Assembly: GCA_014379905.1 (NCBI GenBank)
Contig: JACMKX010000044.1
Coordinates: 1 to 62,402 of the forward strand
Length of the DNA stretch: 62,402 nt
DNA from: Ferruginibacter sp.
GTDB taxonomy: Bacteria; Bacteroidota; Bacteroidia; Chitinophagales; Chitinophagaceae
Direction: 5' to 3'
In this document: piece by piece, positions 1-6,982 of the stretch
How the letters are laid out: the number at the start of each line of letters is the position of its first letter
Position numbering within the stretch: position 1 is the stretch's first letter
Program-made: the position numbers and the translations under genes
Notes under the pieces: generated by a model
Told to the model about the DNA's origin: nothing
What the model saw: the letters and a program-made list of their open reading frames with translations, nothing else
Database searches by the model: none

Positions 1-1
1 G

Positions 2-259
2 TTGAGCATGCAGTTGCGTTTAGATAAAATGGAGAGTATGCAGCAGACAGGTATTTTTAGTTCTGTAAGCATTGATGCATTTGTAAAAGCGCAGAAAGAA
101 ATGTATGCTTCTGCCAATACAACGCTGGAAAATAATGCAGCGTATATAAAACTGGCACAGGATAATATCCGCAATACGCTCAACCGATATTATGAACCAC
201 TGGGGTATAAAGTGAATATTGTCTTTGGAGAAAAAGGGGGTAGCAATGAACTGAAGTGA
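2..259 (+). CDS. Hypothetical protein, C-terminal fragment
   Basis: An open frame enters from the left edge and ends at a TGA at 257-259, so only the last 85 or so residues are visible. The segment is mostly predicted helix with many Gln, Asn and Lys residues. It ends in a short strand-like stretch (YYEPLGYKVNIVFGE). This alternation of helix and a final 'LGYKVxIxF' strand reminds me of the tail of DUF4230 proteins, but that is a weak impression and I do not assign it. The true start lies outside the window. The next gene begins 24 bases downstream on the same strand, so the two may be co-transcribed. Confidence 0.55.
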   Translation: MSMQLRLDKMESMQQTGIFSSVSIDAFVKAQKEMYASANTTLENNAAYIKLAQDNIRNTLNRYYEPLGYKVNIVFGEKGGSNELK

Positions 260-283
260 CGACTTACAATAAAAATACACTAT

Positions 284-1132
284 ATGCAAAATGAAGAAAA
301 ATTCTCTAACAATAGAGAAGAAAACCTGCGCATTGAAAACGAGCTGATACGTATAAAAATGAACGCACAATTTGGCGAAACTTTTCAGATGGAAATCGAA
401 GCCGGTCTGCCTCCCGAAATAGAAAACCAGTTCCTGAAAAATATCCTTGCCTTCGAGGAGCAGTTTCATTCAGGCAATGCAAAAACAATCAGCATCTACG
501 AAAAAATTGGAAAACCCGGGTTTAAAACCTTCCGGGAACTTTCTCCAGCTGAACTGGAACCGGAAATAGAAAGATTGATGCGGTTATTAAACCGAAATAG
601 TATCAGCCTGGATTTTATTCACGGACCCTATAGTAACGAAATAGTATACAGGTTTATTACTGAAGAATTCTTTGAGGAACAAACCGACGAAATGGAATTA
701 CCCGGAATGATGCATGGGTATATTTATGAAGAATTTCACCCAAACAATAAAGCGGAGATTGAGGAAAACACCCACGAATTTTTTAAAGATTGGCTTACCA
801 TGAATTTCAATGAATATTCGGGGGAAATGGATGACCATTTCATTAATGCAAAGTCTGAAAAAATGAGCCGGGAAACAGTATATAAGAAAATCAAACTCTT
901 TTCAGATTGTTATACAGAATTTAAGAATGACGCTTATAATATCGATCATATACAGGCTGATGAACAACCGGATGGGAACTTCCTGGGTTTTTCCGAAGGG
1001 ATGTATAAATTTGAAGCTGTGCTCGAAAGCGGGGAAGAACAGCGGTTTGAGGGTCCTTTCAAATTATACATGCGAAGAAAAGATAATTACTGGAGCATTT
1101 TCTATTTCGTTATTCCCGGCTTTGAATTGTAA
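284..1132 (+). CDS. Hypothetical acidic protein, 282 aa
   Basis: A 282-residue soluble protein with no signal peptide or membrane segment. It is strongly acidic, with many Glu residues in the first two thirds. The last 85 residues or so (from MSRETVYKKIKLFSDCYTEF to the end) alternate helix with strands rich in aromatic residues, such as GMYKFEAVLESG and NYWSIFYFVIPGF. That pattern would fit an NTF2/SnoaL-like fold, but I see no catalytic signature. It follows the preceding partial gene by 24 bases. I do not recognise the family. The start is the first ATG after the preceding stop and is reasonable. Confidence 0.65.
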   Translation: MQNEEKFSNNREENLRIENELIRIKMNAQFGETFQMEIEAGLPPEIENQFLKNILAFEEQFHSGNAKTISIYEKIGKPGFKTFRELSPAELEPEIERLMRLLNRNSISLDFIHGPYSNEIVYRFITEEFFEEQTDEMELPGMMHGYIYEEFHPNNKAEIEENTHEFFKDWLTMNFNEYSGEMDDHFINAKSEKMSRETVYKKIKLFSDCYTEFKNDAYNIDHIQADEQPDGNFLGFSEGMYKFEAVLESGEEQRFEGPFKLYMRRKDNYWSIFYFVIPGFEL

Positions 1133-1246
1133 CGCTTATTTAGTTGCAGCTACCGGCATTTCATTTATGATTTATAATATGCTGATCGTCCAGCAGGCAT
1201 GTATTGGCAGGACAACACTTACTGTTCCACCCGCTTCAAACAGTAT

Positions 1247-1915
1247 TTAATTCACATGGAAATAAACCGAACTGCGTTTTTTGCGTTTACCATTTTTGTT
1301 AACGTATATATCTGCCAATACTTTTCCGGCCTTGGTTGGCCTGAGCATAAACTTCCCGTTGGCAGATGCTTTTACGGTACCATTATCGTTCGTTATTACC
1401 AATTCTATATCTTCGGGATCTATCTTATTCACCGATATAGAGACAATATTGTCGGCTCCCGTAGTCAATATATTCTTTGAATTAATTTCAATGCCATCAT
1501 CCTGAACTACAAAAGTTACGGGCTGCCGGCGGTAGGCATTTACATCCTTACCATTTTGTTTTGCAGGAAGCCAATTCGGTCCTTTACTTACAATCCTCAC
1601 TACTTCGGTTTCCATTCCATAACCGAAATTTGTTTCTGCAACTACATCGGAAACTTTGCCATCTTTTCCTACGATAAATCTCACAATAACCTGGAATGCT
1701 CCAATAGGAGCACCGTTATTAGCGGGTACATTTGCCCTGAGGTTTTTTATGAGATAATTTTTCCAACCCTGGGCGCCACCTGCAAACGAAGCCTCCACTT
1801 CTACTTTTTCAAATTTGGTTTCGGTTCCGTCAGCATCCCCATTGGTTATTTGTTGCGCCTTTGTAACTGTAGGAAATACTAGTATGAAGAAAAGAGTCAG
1901 ACTTCGTATCGTCAT
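1247..1915 (-). CDS. TonB C-terminal domain protein with a GldM-like tail
   Basis: A 222-residue protein with an N-terminal signal peptide (MTIRSLTLFFILVFPTVTKAQ). The middle part, about residues 65-140, has the TonB C-terminal pattern: GAFQVIVRFIVGKDGKVSDV, a variable helix, then 'GPNWLPAKQNGKDVNAYRRQPVTFVV'-type strands. The last 80 residues (SKNILTTGADNIVSISVNKI and onward, ending KRSSVYFHVN) resemble the Ig-like C-terminal domain of the gliding and type IX secretion protein GldM. No transmembrane anchor other than the signal peptide is visible, so it may be a periplasmic TonB_C protein rather than an energy-transducing TonB. The gene is convergent with the hypothetical gene upstream and lies 21 bases downstream of hbd. 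Confidence 0.75.
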   Translation of the reverse strand: MTIRSLTLFFILVFPTVTKAQQITNGDADGTETKFEKVEVEASFAGGAQGWKNYLIKNLRANVPANNGAPIGAFQVIVRFIVGKDGKVSDVVAETNFGYGMETEVVRIVSKGPNWLPAKQNGKDVNAYRRQPVTFVVQDDGIEINSKNILTTGADNIVSISVNKIDPEDIELVITNDNGTVKASANGKFMLRPTKAGKVLADIYVNKNGKRKKRSSVYFHVN

Positions 1916-1936
1916 AAAAATGATTTATTTATTTGT

Positions 1937-2875
1937 TTATTGAAAACTTTCGCTCACTACCAGGTCTTTGCTTCCTGCGGTATATTTATAAAAACCTTCT
2001 CCGCTTTTCGCTCCGACTTTTCCTGCCAATACCATATTAGCCAGAAGGGGGCATGGGGCATATTTAGGATTTCCAAAACCATCCTGCATCACTTTTAAAA
2101 TACTATGGCAAACATCTAAACCTATAAAATCAGCCAGTTGTAACGGCCCCATGGGATGAGCCATTCCCAGTTTCATCACTGTATCAATTTCTTCCACACC
2201 CGCAACGCCCTCGTACAAACTATAAATAGCTTCATTTATCATTGGCATCAAAATACGGTTGGCAATAAAACCCGGATAGTCATTTACTACACATGGAACT
2301 TTGTTCAACTGTTTGCTCAATTCAACTATAGTGTCCGATACTTCTTTTTTGGTAGCATAACCATTTATAATTTCTACCAGTTTCATAACCGGTACAGGAT
2401 TCATAAAGTGCATACCAATAACCAGGTCGGGCCTTTTTGTAGCTGCTGCAATTTTAGTAATAGAAATAGAAGAAGTATTGCTTGCTAAAATGCAGCCTTC
2501 AGGCGCATGTTCATCTATCTGTTTAAAAATTTGCAATTTCAGGTCTGTATTTTCCGTTGCAGCTTCTACCACTAAGGCTGCATGTTTCACACCCTCAGCA
2601 ATAGAATTCACTGAAGTGATGTTTGCAAGCGTAGCAGTCTTTTGTTCCGCAGTTAAGGTTCCTTTTGCCACCTGCCTGTCTAAATTTTTGTCAATCGTAG
2701 TCAATGCTTTTTGTAATTGCGCAGCATTCACATCAATAATATTTACTTTAAAGCCCGCTTGTGCAAATACATGGGCAATGCCATTACCCATGGTGCCTGC
2801 GCCAATGATAGCAACAAAGCCCCCCCGCGCCCCAAGGGGGGAGTTGGTAGCTTCTAAATTATTTTGAGTATCCAT
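1937..2875 (-). CDS. hbd: 3-hydroxybutyryl-CoA (3-hydroxyacyl-CoA) dehydrogenase
   Basis: An NAD-dependent dehydrogenase oxidising (S)-3-hydroxyacyl-CoA, probably 3-hydroxybutyryl-CoA to acetoacetyl-CoA. The Rossmann motif VAIIGAGTMGNGIAHVFAQAGF begins at about residue 21. The catalytic-His region is GMHFMNPVPVMKLVEI, followed by NDYPGFIANRILMPMINEAI and GMAHPMGPLQLADFIGLD. The core length is typical for the family (about 285-295 aa), but about 20 extra residues precede it. Residues 12-19 (SPLGARGG) are encoded by a GC-rich interspersed repeat, so the N-terminal extension is repeat-derived or the true start has been displaced. The next gene upstream is glutaryl-CoA dehydrogenase. The pair could run glutaryl-CoA to acetoacetyl-CoA if an enoyl-CoA hydratase is supplied from elsewhere. 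Confidence 0.92.
   Translation of the reverse strand: MDTQNNLEATNSPLGARGGFVAIIGAGTMGNGIAHVFAQAGFKVNIIDVNAAQLQKALTTIDKNLDRQVAKGTLTAEQKTATLANITSVNSIAEGVKHAALVVEAATENTDLKLQIFKQIDEHAPEGCILASNTSSISITKIAAATKRPDLVIGMHFMNPVPVMKLVEIINGYATKKEVSDTIVELSKQLNKVPCVVNDYPGFIANRILMPMINEAIYSLYEGVAGVEEIDTVMKLGMAHPMGPLQLADFIGLDVCHSILKVMQDGFGNPKYAPCPLLANMVLAGKVGAKSGEGFYKYTAGSKDLVVSESFQ
2819..2842. repeat. GC-rich interspersed repeat inside the start of hbd
   Basis: A C-tract and G-tract palindrome-like block (CCCCCCCGCGCCCCAAGGGG core) in an otherwise AT-rich region. It is read in frame as SPLGARGG near the N-terminus of hbd. It resembles the repeat in the hbd leader at 2915-2940 and the block at the ubiX 3' end, and looks like a copy of a family scattered through the genome. 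Confidence 0.6.
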
Positions 2876-2914
2876 CTAAGTTTATTTTTATAATTTTTTC
2901 TTCGCTTCAATCAA

Positions 2915-2940
2915 AGCCCCCCCCTGGGGATTTAGGGGCT
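2915..2940. repeat. GC-rich palindromic interspersed repeat
   Basis: The 69-base gap between gcdH and hbd contains an AGCCCC...GGGGCT palindrome with a run of eight C's and GGGGATTTAGGGG. It could fold into a hairpin in the gcdH-hbd transcript. It belongs to the same GC-rich family as the block inside the start of hbd. Confidence 0.6.
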
Positions 2941-2944
2941 GCTT

Positions 2945-4129
2945 TTACTTAAATGCATTAAGCCCTGTTACATCCATTCCCGTTATTAGTAAATGAATGT
3001 CATGTGTTCCTTCGTAAGTAATCACACTCTCCAGGTTCATCATATGCCGCATAACAGGATACTCGCCTGTAATGCCCATACCGCCCAGCATTTGGCGGGC
3101 ATCCCTGCAAATATTAGTAGCTACTTCGCAGGCATTTCTTTTAGCCATACTCACTTGTTGCGGCGTTACTTTTCCTTCGTTCATCAATACACCCAGGCGC
3201 CAGTTTAGCAATTGCGCCTTCGTGATCTCCGTTACCATTTCTGCCAATTTTTTTTGTTGTAGCTGGAAGCCGCCAATGGGTCTTCCAAACTGCACCCTTT
3301 CCTTACTATATTCCAATGCAATATGATAACAATCCATGGCTGCACCAATTGCACCCCAGGCAATACCATAACGTGCTTTGGTTAAACAACCGAGTGGGCC
3401 CTTCAAACCTTTTACATTTGGGAAAATATTTTCTTTAGGAACTTTTACATTGTCAAAAACCAGTTCGCCGGTGGCACTGGCACGCAGGCTCCACTTGCCA
3501 TGCGTAGTAGGTGTGGTGAAACCTTCCATGCCTCTTTCTACAATTACCCCTCTTATGTCTCCGGCTTCATCTTTGGCCCACACCACGGCAACCTGGCTAA
3601 AAGGAGCATTGCTGATCCACATTTTAGCACCATTCAAAACAACATGATCACCGGCATCTTTAATGTTGGTGAGCATACTGCTGGGATCACTGCCATGGTT
3701 TGGTTCTGTTAAACCAAAACAACCCAGCCATTCTCCGCTTGCCAGTTTCGGCAAATATTTATTGCGCTGTTCTTCACTGCCATATTGATAAATAGGAAAC
3801 ATTACCAGGCTGCCCTGTACACTTGCAGTACTACGTACACCGCTATCACCACGCTCCAGCTCCTGCATCATTAATCCATAACTTACATAATCCAAACCTC
3901 CGCCACCATATTGTTGCGGAACAGTTGGGCCAAAAACACCCAGCTCGCCCATTTGTTTTACAATCTGTTGAGGGAATTCTGCACGCTGTGCATAATCTTC
4001 AATGATGGGAGAAATTTCTTTCTTTACATAATTGCGTACACTTTCCCTTACAAGCTTTTGCTCATCGGTAAGTAATTCATCTACATTAAAGTAATCAGGA
4101 CTTTGAAAATTGTCTGTTTTGGCTGCCAT
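2945..4129 (-). CDS. gcdH: Glutaryl-CoA dehydrogenase (acyl-CoA dehydrogenase family)
   Basis: A flavin-dependent acyl-CoA dehydrogenase. The block RSTASVQGSLVMFPIYQYGS, then GEWLGCFGLTEPNHGSDPSS, and the catalytic-Glu segment VITYEGTHDIHLLITG match glutaryl-CoA dehydrogenases better than short-chain dehydrogenases. The enzyme would oxidise and decarboxylate glutaryl-CoA to crotonyl-CoA with an electron-transfer flavoprotein as acceptor. I start it at the ATG for MAAKTDNFQSPDYF (394 aa). An in-frame GTG at 4162 would add MWRWFHKKTKP, which the family does not have. The hbd gene lies immediately downstream, and the kynurenine-pathway genes are a few kilobases away on the same strand, so a role in degrading tryptophan or lysine is plausible. 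Confidence 0.9.
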   Translation of the reverse strand: MAAKTDNFQSPDYFNVDELLTDEQKLVRESVRNYVKKEISPIIEDYAQRAEFPQQIVKQMGELGVFGPTVPQQYGGGGLDYVSYGLMMQELERGDSGVRSTASVQGSLVMFPIYQYGSEEQRNKYLPKLASGEWLGCFGLTEPNHGSDPSSMLTNIKDAGDHVVLNGAKMWISNAPFSQVAVVWAKDEAGDIRGVIVERGMEGFTTPTTHGKWSLRASATGELVFDNVKVPKENIFPNVKGLKGPLGCLTKARYGIAWGAIGAAMDCYHIALEYSKERVQFGRPIGGFQLQQKKLAEMVTEITKAQLLNWRLGVLMNEGKVTPQQVSMAKRNACEVATNICRDARQMLGGMGITGEYPVMRHMMNLESVITYEGTHDIHLLITGMDVTGLNAFK

Positions 4130-4184
4130 CGGTTTTGTTTTTTTATGAAACCAACGCCACACTTTTTTAACTGTATGGGCGTCG

Positions 4185-4201
4185 TCCCGAAATATTCGGG
4201 A
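4185..4201. repeat. 17-bp palindrome TCCCGAAATATTCGGGA
   Basis: A perfect 7-bp inverted repeat (TCCCGAA / TTCGGGA) with a 3-base loop, in the divergent gap between gcdH and the membrane protein gene. It could be an operator or one more copy of a short interspersed palindrome. The sequence alone does not decide between them. Confidence 0.5.
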
Positions 4202-4327
4202 TACATGATATCTTTATGGAACAAGTATAGAAGCTGTATACTCAATATCGCCGCAAAGATAAGGATGGAGGCCAAACCGTTAAAGCCAATTAAAGATTTA
4301 TTTGGCATTTAAAGTTAATTTTATGGC

Positions 4328-4780
4328 ATGAAGCTGATTGTCAAAATACGTTTATTGATCATATTCTTTATCGTTGCCATCATTCTCAGCGGAATTACTG
4401 CTTTTCCTGTAGAAACAGAACTTGAATGGTTGTTGAATCATTCTTCTTTTGTTCCGGCATTTGCAGCAAACTGGCTCAAAACTGTATACGAAGCTTTAAA
4501 AGAAACCAATGCAAAATATCCCATGCTGGCTTATGGTTTCGACTGGCTGGCTTTTGCTCATATTGTTATCGCCCTGGCATTTATTGGCCCCTACAGGGAT
4601 CCCATCAAAAACGAATGGATCATCGATTGGGCAATGCTCGCCTGTATCGCTGTTTTTGCGCTGGCCTTTATTGCCGGGCCCATCAGGCAAATACCTATGT
4701 TTCATATTATTATTGACTGCGCCTTTGGCTTTTGGGACTCATACCTTTATACATTTGCAAAAGATGGATACAACAATTAA
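4328..4780 (+). CDS. Small multi-pass membrane protein, unknown function
   Basis: A 150-residue protein with about four hydrophobic segments: residues 6-26 (IRLLIIFFIVAIILSGITAF), 68-88 (FDWLAFAHIVIALAFIGPY), 97-117 (WIIDWAMLACIAVFALAFIAG) and a final amphipathic part ending FWDSYLYTFAKDGYNN. It has no signature I recognise. Its last 17 bases overlap the start of the downstream SGNH hydrolase gene. This suggests translational coupling and a shared role, perhaps at the membrane. Confidence 0.75.
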   Translation: MKLIVKIRLLIIFFIVAIILSGITAFPVETELEWLLNHSSFVPAFAANWLKTVYEALKETNAKYPMLAYGFDWLAFAHIVIALAFIGPYRDPIKNEWIIDWAMLACIAVFALAFIAGPIRQIPMFHIIIDCAFGFWDSYLYTFAKDGYNN

Positions 4781-5381
4781 AAAAACAAAAAGCTGGTTAG
4801 CCCTGGGAGATAGTTATACAATAGGGGAACGGGTTCCGCTTCATGAAAGTTTCCCGTACCAGGCACTTCAGCTATTACGACAAGCAGGCATAAATATTCA
4901 TGCACCGGAAATTGTTGCCAAAACCGGCTGGACAAGCGATGAACTGAACGATCACATCAACCAGTCAAAATTTTCAGCAACGTATGATATTGTTACGCTG
5001 TTGATCGGTGTAAACAATCAATACCGCGGGCGTAACTGGTATGAATTTAAAATTGAATTTATGTACCTCTTGCAAAGAGCCGTTGATTTTGCCGGAGGAA
5101 AAAATGAGCAGGTATTTGTGTTAAGTATTCCCGACTGGGGCGTTACACCTTTTGCAAAAGAAAGGGACATAGAACGCATCGCTTTGGAAATTGACAAATA
5201 CAATGAGCAATGCAAACTGGTGGCAGATGAATTAAAGTGCCATTATATTGATATTACCACTTCTCAAAGAAGGGATGGCAATAACCCGGATTTTTTAGCT
5301 GCCGATGGATTACATCCCGGCAGAAAGGAATATTCAAGATGGGCAAAGCAGTTGGCACAGGCCATTCACACGAACTTATAA
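4764..5381 (+). CDS. SGNH/GDSL-type hydrolase (esterase/lipase family)
   Basis: A 205-residue serine hydrolase. Block I is SWLALGDSYTIGE with the nucleophile Ser, block III is LLIGVNNQYRGRN with the Gly/Asn oxyanion residues, and block V is AADGLHPGRKEYSRWA with the catalytic Asp and His. No signal peptide is visible from the chosen ATG. The frame stays open upstream to 4509, but that part lies inside the membrane protein gene and the family motif begins about ten residues after the ATG at 4764, so I use that start. The substrate is unknown; the family includes carbohydrate and lipid esterases. The 3' end overlaps the converging thioredoxin-like gene by six bases. Confidence 0.88.
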   Translation: MDTTIKKTKSWLALGDSYTIGERVPLHESFPYQALQLLRQAGINIHAPEIVAKTGWTSDELNDHINQSKFSATYDIVTLLIGVNNQYRGRNWYEFKIEFMYLLQRAVDFAGGKNEQVFVLSIPDWGVTPFAKERDIERIALEIDKYNEQCKLVADELKCHYIDITTSQRRDGNNPDFLAADGLHPGRKEYSRWAKQLAQAIHTNL

Positions 5382-5921
5382 CCCTACTAATGTTTTAATT
5401 CGCCCGCTGATCAGTTTAATTTCATTCCCTGTAAGGCGGGATGTCTTTTCTAAAATGCCCGTGAAATCTTTTACCTTTTCTTCGGAATCGCGATAGGTAA
5501 TGAATTTTTTCAACATGGCTTCTGTTACTTCGCCGCCATTGTAGCTATCCGCCAGCTTTTCACCGGCTGCATTAACAACAAACCAATAAGGAACTCCACT
5601 GGTATAACCTTCATATTTTTCGATGATATACAGCGCACCGGGATTATTATTTTTCATCTTCTTTCCTCGCTCTGCAGTATACAGGTATAGGAATACATAA
5701 TGCTTATCCATAAGGGGTTGAATCTCTTTGTCATGCAGTATTTTTTTCAACTCGTTACATGGCGGGCACCAGCTGGCGGTAGAAATGATAAAAACACTCT
5801 TATTTTCTTTTTTTGCCTTTGCAAGAGCACTGTCTAAAAGCATATCAGCTGGCTGCCCGTTCTGGGCAGAAGCTATAATACTGAGTTGAGCAATCAGAAT
5901 AGATAAAAATATTCGTTTCAT
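5376..5921 (-). CDS. Secreted thioredoxin-like protein
   Basis: A 181-residue protein with a signal peptide (MKRIFLSILIAQLSIIASAQ) and a thioredoxin-fold domain containing the redox motif TASWCPPCNELKK (CPPC at about residues 52-55). The cis-Pro region is probably SGVPYWFVVNAAGE. The C-terminal 50 residues are charged and helical. It probably acts as a periplasmic disulfide reductase or isomerase of unknown client. It is only 10 bases downstream of pyrF on the same strand, so co-transcription is possible, although no functional link is evident. Confidence 0.85.
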   Translation of the reverse strand: MKRIFLSILIAQLSIIASAQNGQPADMLLDSALAKAKKENKSVFIISTASWCPPCNELKKILHDKEIQPLMDKHYVFLYLYTAERGKKMKNNNPGALYIIEKYEGYTSGVPYWFVVNAAGEKLADSYNGGEVTEAMLKKFITYRDSEEKVKDFTGILEKTSRLTGNEIKLISGRIKTLVGL

Positions 5922-5931
5922 TTTCTGCTCA

Positions 5932-6786
5932 TCAGGACTTTAAATAATTTTTCATTTCTACCTGGTATTGCTGCGCAATAACTTCTGCCTCAACCGCAAA
6001 ATTTTCATCCACCCCTGCATATATGATTGCCCGGCTGGCATTTACCAATATCCCGCAATCTTTATTCATAGCATGTTTGCTGATGTCTTCCAAACTTCCT
6101 CCCTGGAATCCAACACCCGGTACCAAAAAGAAATGATCTGGTAAAATATTGCGGATGTTATCAAATTCTGTTGCCTGTGTGGCACCAACTACAAACATAA
6201 GATTATTAGGCGTTCCCCATTGTGCTACCTTATGCATCACTTTCTCATATAAATATTCACTGCGTAATGATGCTGATTCATCTTCCGTAATATTGGTAAT
6301 ATTATCATTTACTAATTTAAGCATTTCAAAATCACGGGCACCCTTATTGGATGTTAAGCCGAGCACAATCGTCCATTTATTTTCGTATTCTAAAAACGGG
6401 CGAATGCTGTCTTCGCCCATATAAGGAGCAACAGTTATTGCATCAAAGGGAATTGTTTCAAAAAACGCTTTTGCATATTGCCAAGAAGTGTTGCCAATAT
6501 CGCCCCGTTTGGCATCTGCAATTTTTAAATGTGAGGAAGGAATATAGGCTACTGTTTCTTCCATAGCTTCCCATCCTTTAACACCCATTGCTTCATAAAA
6601 AGCTGTATTGATCTTGTAACTCACACAATGTTCTTTGGTGGCATCTATAATGGCTTTGTTGAATTCAACAATGGCATTGGGCTGCTGTTGTAAATGTTTA
6701 GGAATTTTGGTTATGTCTGTATCCAGTCCTACACAGAGATAAGTTCCTTTTTGTTTAATTTCCTGTATCAGAATATTGCGGTGCAT
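5932..6786 (-). CDS. pyrF: Orotidine 5'-phosphate decarboxylase
   Basis: Catalyses the last step of UMP synthesis, decarboxylation of OMP. The signature DAKRGDIGNT at residues 91-100 holds the catalytic Lys and Asp residues. The N-terminal strand TYLCVGLDTD and the phosphate-binding end FFLVPGVGFQGG and CGILVNASRAIIYAG are present. At 284 residues it belongs to the longer type 2 subgroup. The 190 bases between it and kmo carry a composite inverted-repeat element, which may separate the two transcription units. Confidence 0.95.
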   Translation of the reverse strand: MHRNILIQEIKQKGTYLCVGLDTDITKIPKHLQQQPNAIVEFNKAIIDATKEHCVSYKINTAFYEAMGVKGWEAMEETVAYIPSSHLKIADAKRGDIGNTSWQYAKAFFETIPFDAITVAPYMGEDSIRPFLEYENKWTIVLGLTSNKGARDFEMLKLVNDNITNITEDESASLRSEYLYEKVMHKVAQWGTPNNLMFVVGATQATEFDNIRNILPDHFFLVPGVGFQGGSLEDISKHAMNKDCGILVNASRAIIYAGVDENFAVEAEVIAQQYQVEMKNYLKS

Positions 6787-6799
6787 AGCGTTTGTTATT

Positions 6800-6982
6800 G
6801 GGCTAAAGCCCGGTATATATTATTTTTTGATCTATGGCTTAAAGGGCAGGGCAATTAATTTATTGATGTGTAACCTTTTCTAAATTGGCGTCTTTACTTT
6901 AGCTGATGTTGTTATCACTTTCCTTTTTACCCCGGCCTTCAGGCCGGGGATAAAGCAGAAAGGCGCTACCGGGCTTTAGCCC
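6800..6982. repeat. Composite REP-like element: inverted 16-mers around a GC palindrome
   Basis: GGGCTAAAGCCCGGTA at 6800-6815 recurs as its exact reverse complement, TACCGGGCTTTAGCCC, at 6967-6982. Between them, at 6930-6949, lies a perfect 8-bp-arm palindrome (CCCCGGCC TTCA GGCCGGGG). Each 16-mer also contains its own small palindrome GGGCTAAAGCCC. The layout is like the REP/BIME units of other bacteria. The right-hand 16-mer contains the stop codon of kmo. Confidence 0.7.

Noticed and set aside
4509..4763. N-terminal extension of the SGNH hydrolase
   Set aside because: It overlaps the upstream membrane protein gene in another frame, and the GDSY block begins just after the ATG at 4764, so the extension is chance openness.
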